The notes under the pieces were generated by a model, which was given only the letters and a program-made list of their open reading frames with translations, made no database searches and was not told the DNA's origin. Made by a program: the position numbers and the translations under genes. Positions 14,053 to 16,711 of a stretch of 16,711 bases of DNA are shown piece by piece. Every line of letters begins with the position of its first letter. The first letter of the stretch is position 1. This stretch comes from Oscillospiraceae bacterium (GTDB lineage Bacteria > Bacillota > Clostridia > Oscillospirales > UBA644): the NCBI GenBank assembly GCA_015067385.1, contig SVMP01000029.1, forward strand, positions 1 to 16,711. Direction: 5' to 3'.

Positions 14053-15037
14053 AAAGACAATACTCAGCGGCATTAAGCCCACAGGTAACCTCAATATCGG
14101 CGGCTATCTCGGCGCTGTTAAAAACTGGATACAGATGCAGGACGAATATAACTGCCTTTATTGCATTGCGGACCTTCATTCTCTCACCATAAGGATCGAT
14201 CCCGCCGTTGTTCGCAGAAATTCTCTCGAACTTTTCGGACTTTATCTCGCATGCGGACTTGATCCCGAAAAGAATACTATTTTCTTCCAGAGCCATGTTT
14301 CTCAACATGCGGAACTCAGCTGGATCCTTAACTGCTATACAATGTTCGGCGAACTTTCCAGAATGACTCAGTTCAAGGATAAATCCGCTAAAAATGCGGA
14401 AAATATCAATGCAGGTCTTTTTACGTATCCTGTCCTTATGGCTGCCGACATCCTTCTTTATCAGGCTGACCTCGTTCCCGTAGGCGAAGACCAGACTCAG
14501 CACGTTGAGATCTGCCGCGATATCGCAAACCGCTTTAACGGTATATACGGCGATGTGTTCACTCTCCCCGAAGCGTACACTCCCAAGGTAGGTGCAAGAG
14601 TTAAGTCTCTTACAAACCCCACCGCAAAAATGTCCAAGAGCGATGACGACGAAAACGGTACCGTAAATCTTCTCGACCCCCGTGACGTTGTTATCCGCAA
14701 ATTTAAAAAGGCAGTTACCGACAGCGAAGCGTGCGTTCGTTTTGCTCCCGGTAAAGACGGCATCAATAACCTTATGACTATCTATTCCGCAGTCGCAGGT
14801 AAGTCCTTCGAAGAGATCGAAAAGGAATTCGAGGGCAAGGGCTACGGCGACTTCAAGCTTGCAGTAGGCGAAGTCGTTGCAGATATGGTCGCAGGTATTC
14901 AGGATCAGTATAAGGTCTACACCTCCGACAAGGCTCAGCTCGAGGCTATCTACAGAAATGCCGCCGACAGAGCTCGTTATATCGCTAACAAAACTCTTAC
15001 CAAGGTTTACAAAAAAGTCGGCTTTGTTGCAAAATGA
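14039..15037 (+). CDS. trpS: Tryptophanyl-tRNA synthetase
   Basis: Class I aminoacyl-tRNA synthetase that charges tRNA(Trp) with tryptophan using ATP; 332 residues, near the usual bacterial length. The N-terminal Rossmann fold shows ILSGIKPTGNLNIGGYLGAV, where the HIGH box reads N-I-G-G (19-22). Further TrpRS features are YCIADLHSLT, SQHAELSWILNCY, MAADILLYQADLVPVGEDQTQH (135-155) and the KMSKS loop KMSKSDDDENG (197-201). AGGAGA (14025-14030) lies 8 nt before ATG 14039. The start lies inside the aminotransferase gene (14-bp overlap) and the stop overlaps the next gene as ATGA, so the operon is translationally coupled. No T-box leader is present in front of the operon. Confidence 0.96.
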   Translation: MENTKKTILSGIKPTGNLNIGGYLGAVKNWIQMQDEYNCLYCIADLHSLTIRIDPAVVRRNSLELFGLYLACGLDPEKNTIFFQSHVSQHAELSWILNCYTMFGELSRMTQFKDKSAKNAENINAGLFTYPVLMAADILLYQADLVPVGEDQTQHVEICRDIANRFNGIYGDVFTLPEAYTPKVGARVKSLTNPTAKMSKSDDDENGTVNLLDPRDVVIRKFKKAVTDSEACVRFAPGKDGINNLMTIYSAVAGKSFEEIEKEFEGKGYGDFKLAVGEVVADMVAGIQDQYKVYTSDKAQLEAIYRNAADRARYIANKTLTKVYKKVGFVAK

Positions 15038-15483
15038 TAACTCCAAAGCCCGATAAAAACGGTAATTTCGTCTTTGGCTCCTCGCTTCTTAAAATGGTGC
15101 CGCTTTGGACGCTTGCGCTTTTCTCTGTTCTGATAATTGTTTTAACAGCAGTATCGCTCGTTTCGGGTAATTACATCGATCTGTCTTCTTCAATAATCAG
15201 AATAGTTTCTTGCTCCGTAATATTCGGTGTCTCCGTCTTTATGACCGTGAAACGCCCGAAATATGTTATAACAAAAGAAAAGGTCTTGCTTTACGGAAAA
15301 TGGGAGGTACTGTTTTCCGATATCGAGCAGGTTCTCGTTCACGATAATCTTCTTGGCATGATAGAGCTTATAACGAAAAACGGTACTTTTACCGTTACCG
15401 CTTTCGATCTTTCATGCCCACTGAAGATATTTGCCGAAATTCTGACTGAAAGGATCTCTGTTTATGAACAACATTCCTCTTAA
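15034..15483 (+). CDS. Small two-helix membrane protein with PH-like beta domain
   Basis: A 149-residue protein of unknown function. Two hydrophobic helices (about 22-44 and 51-72) are followed by a beta-rich C-terminal part: RPKYVITKEKVLLYGKWEVL, then SDIEQVLVHDNL, ELITKNGTFTVTAFDL, and a final helix. This order resembles STM3941-like or bacterial PH-like membrane proteins; the resemblance is tentative. ATG 15034 overlaps the trpS stop (ATGA); no good Shine-Dalgarno is visible, so translation likely depends on coupling. The next gene encodes a paralogue. Confidence 0.72.
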   Translation: MITPKPDKNGNFVFGSSLLKMVPLWTLALFSVLIIVLTAVSLVSGNYIDLSSSIIRIVSCSVIFGVSVFMTVKRPKYVITKEKVLLYGKWEVLFSDIEQVLVHDNLLGMIELITKNGTFTVTAFDLSCPLKIFAEILTERISVYEQHSS

Positions 15484-15916
15484 CGTTCACCGCCCTAAAA
15501 TGAGAAATGCTTTTTGGTGCGCAGGCTTTGCGGTCGCCGCTGCGGCTGTATTTACGATCCTTGCTTTGGGCACTTATCTGCCCCATGAAACAGTCGTTGA
15601 GAAAATTATCAATTGCACAGTTTTTGCTTTAACATGGATAACGGGTGCCCTTCTTCTTTCCGGTGCCGTTAACTGTTTTCGCAATATCTTTTCAGGCCCC
15701 TCTGTTATTCTGACAAACGAAAAACTCTGGGTTCAACGTAAAGGCGAAATGGCTGTCGAGGATATTGACATCGAAAAAACGGAAGTCCTCAAAAATAAGG
15801 TCATCTTCCATGATAAAAACGGAAACGCACTCACCGTTAAAAGCAGCATGATCTTTATGCCTGTCGGCACTCTTGCGTATGCTGTGAAAATACGTAAAGA
15901 ACAGATTGGAAAATAA
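15464..15916 (+). CDS. Small two-helix membrane protein with PH-like beta domain (paralogue)
   Basis: A 150-residue paralogue of the preceding protein: two hydrophobic helices (about 15-37 and 50-71), then GPSVILTNEKLWVQRKGEMAVEDI, then VIFHDKNGNALTVKSSM and a final helix. It aligns with the preceding protein at P-x-x-[VI]-x-T-x-EK and KNGxxxTV. AAAGGA (15449-15454) is 9 nt before ATG 15464, and the gene overlaps its neighbour by 20 bp. Both could form a heteromer in the membrane; no function is known. Confidence 0.72.
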   Translation: MNNIPLNVHRPKMRNAFWCAGFAVAAAAVFTILALGTYLPHETVVEKIINCTVFALTWITGALLLSGAVNCFRNIFSGPSVILTNEKLWVQRKGEMAVEDIDIEKTEVLKNKVIFHDKNGNALTVKSSMIFMPVGTLAYAVKIRKEQIGK

Positions 15917-15917
15917 T

Positions 15918-16703
15918 ATGGAACTTATTAAAGATTTTAATATTGTTTTTACCTTAAAGAATGGCGCTGAAACAGTTGCTGAAAATTGGATAAGGTATGA
16001 GCAAAACGGTTACTCCTATTTCAATACTAAATTCGATAACTTGAACGTTTCTGTTCTCATAAACAAAAATGATGAAATTCTTTTAAGAGCCAGAAACGTG
16101 GGAAATGATCCTATATCCGGTTTTATCGGCATACGTTTCCCTTGGAATGACCCGATAAATGGGTATACAGTTCTTCCGGGTGTCTATTATAACGGTAATT
16201 ATCACAATAAAATAAAAAATATTCCGTATTTACATCTGCCTGAAAATCCGATCTTTCAAGCTTCTTTATCTGCGATGTCTGTCCCAGGTGCTTTTGTTTG
16301 GGATGGAAAGCAGACTGCGTATCACTATTCACCCGCACTTAAAACTATCGCAGGCTGGAGCGGTGTTGAACTGGACGCTCAAAGAAATAATATTACGTTT
16401 TACTCTCCTGCAAGAGAAGAGCGTCATTATCATTGGCTCAGATTTTCCGAGGCTCGTGATACTTTTACATGGAACCCCGGAGATGTTCTTTCTTTCAAGC
16501 TTTCACGCACCGTTTTCAAAGCGGAAAATGTTAATGATCTTTTTGAATATATCTGGGATAAGGGACGATGGCTCAAGGATCATCCCTCAGAGAATGTCAC
16601 CCGTGTTCCTGCTGAACTTGCTGAAAAGTTGGTTCGTGATTGGGTATATGACAAGCATTGCGTGATTGACAAAAAAGGTGTTCCGCTGATCTTAAACGCA
16701 TAA
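15918..16703 (+). CDS. Beta-sandwich protein resembling the N-terminal domain of six-hairpin glycosidases, possibly truncated
   Basis: A 261-residue protein whose sequence is beta-rich with aromatic motifs: GFIGIRFPWNDP, VLPGVYYNGNYHN, WDGKQTAYHYSPALKTIAGWSGVE, REERHYHWLRFSEA and LFEYIWDKGRWLKDH. This pattern resembles the supersandwich domain that precedes an (alpha/alpha)6 catalytic barrel in some glycoside hydrolases, a tentative reading. The frame ends at TAA TAA (16701-16706) right after DWVYDKHCVIDKKGVPLILNA, where the catalytic domain would begin, so it may be a truncated or broken gene; the window ends 8 bp later. ATG 15918 is chosen: ATTGGA lies 7 nt upstream and the TTG at 15906 lies within it. 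There is no signal peptide. Codons include TTA, unlike the host-biased genes. Confidence 0.6.
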   Translation: MELIKDFNIVFTLKNGAETVAENWIRYEQNGYSYFNTKFDNLNVSVLINKNDEILLRARNVGNDPISGFIGIRFPWNDPINGYTVLPGVYYNGNYHNKIKNIPYLHLPENPIFQASLSAMSVPGAFVWDGKQTAYHYSPALKTIAGWSGVELDAQRNNITFYSPAREERHYHWLRFSEARDTFTWNPGDVLSFKLSRTVFKAENVNDLFEYIWDKGRWLKDHPSENVTRVPAELAEKLVRDWVYDKHCVIDKKGVPLILNA

Positions 16704-16711
16704 TAATATAA

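Noticed and set aside
14036..15046. 336-codon open frame on the minus strand across the whole of trpS
   Set aside because: It is exactly in codon register with trpS; the frame stays open because trpS avoids TTA, CTA and TCA. Similar antisense frames lie over the transporter (320-1024), transketolase (4533-5342, 5371-6129) and sortase (8241-9446). No promoter or Shine-Dalgarno was looked for in detail on these, but the codon-bias explanation is sufficient.

Overview
The window looks like a chromosomal stretch from a Gram-positive anaerobe of the class Clostridia (Bacillota). Signs of this are moderate GC, class B type sortases, a lipoprotein signal, a transketolase split into two genes, and sigma-A promoters with extended -10 elements (TGnTATAAT). 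Several host genes (transporter, transketolase, sortase, TrpRS) avoid the codons TTA, CTA and TCA so strongly that long spurious frames open on the opposite strand. No rRNA, tRNA, CRISPR array, transposase or integrase was seen.

Layout. 2-1261: 5'-truncated AGCS sodium:amino-acid symporter, then a perfect-stem terminator. 1362-3762: operon of an FAD-dependent oxidoreductase, an eight-helix membrane protein of unknown function and a 100-residue DUF898-like protein built from two ~50-residue repeats; a hairpin terminator follows. 3807-4413: two small divergent XRE-family regulators around a perfect 8+3+8 palindrome; the right-hand gene is AT-rich with foreign-looking codon use. 4572-6354: overlapping transketolase N- and C-terminal subunits (TTG start for the first). 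6494-10000: two class B-like sortases. The first is a predicted lipoprotein with two Ig-like domains and a Ser/Gly/Asn linker. The second is membrane-anchored with an acidic repeat-containing stalk, and a GNAT acetyltransferase follows it. 12671-10063 (minus strand): three-gene operon of two polytopic membrane proteins and an exported 13-cysteine protein with a transmembrane helix and a large cytoplasmic part that looks internally duplicated. 12871-16703 (plus): tightly overlapping genes for a PLP aminotransferase, tryptophanyl-tRNA synthetase, two paralogous 2-TM small proteins, and a beta-rich protein resembling the N-terminal domain of a six-hairpin glycosidase, apparently ending early.

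How they fit together. The best candidates for something undescribed are the minus-strand Cys-rich membrane operon, whose translation is coupled and which has its own promoter, and the lipoprotein-Ig-sortase architecture beside a conventionally anchored sortase with no substrate gene in the window. The XRE pair with its palindrome looks like a minimal bistable or autoregulated switch inserted between metabolic operons. Start codons were re-chosen from Shine-Dalgarno spacing for several genes (1362, 2569, 4183, 4572, 8160, 11667, 12671, 12871, 15918). Family assignments come from reading motifs by eye; no database search was run.
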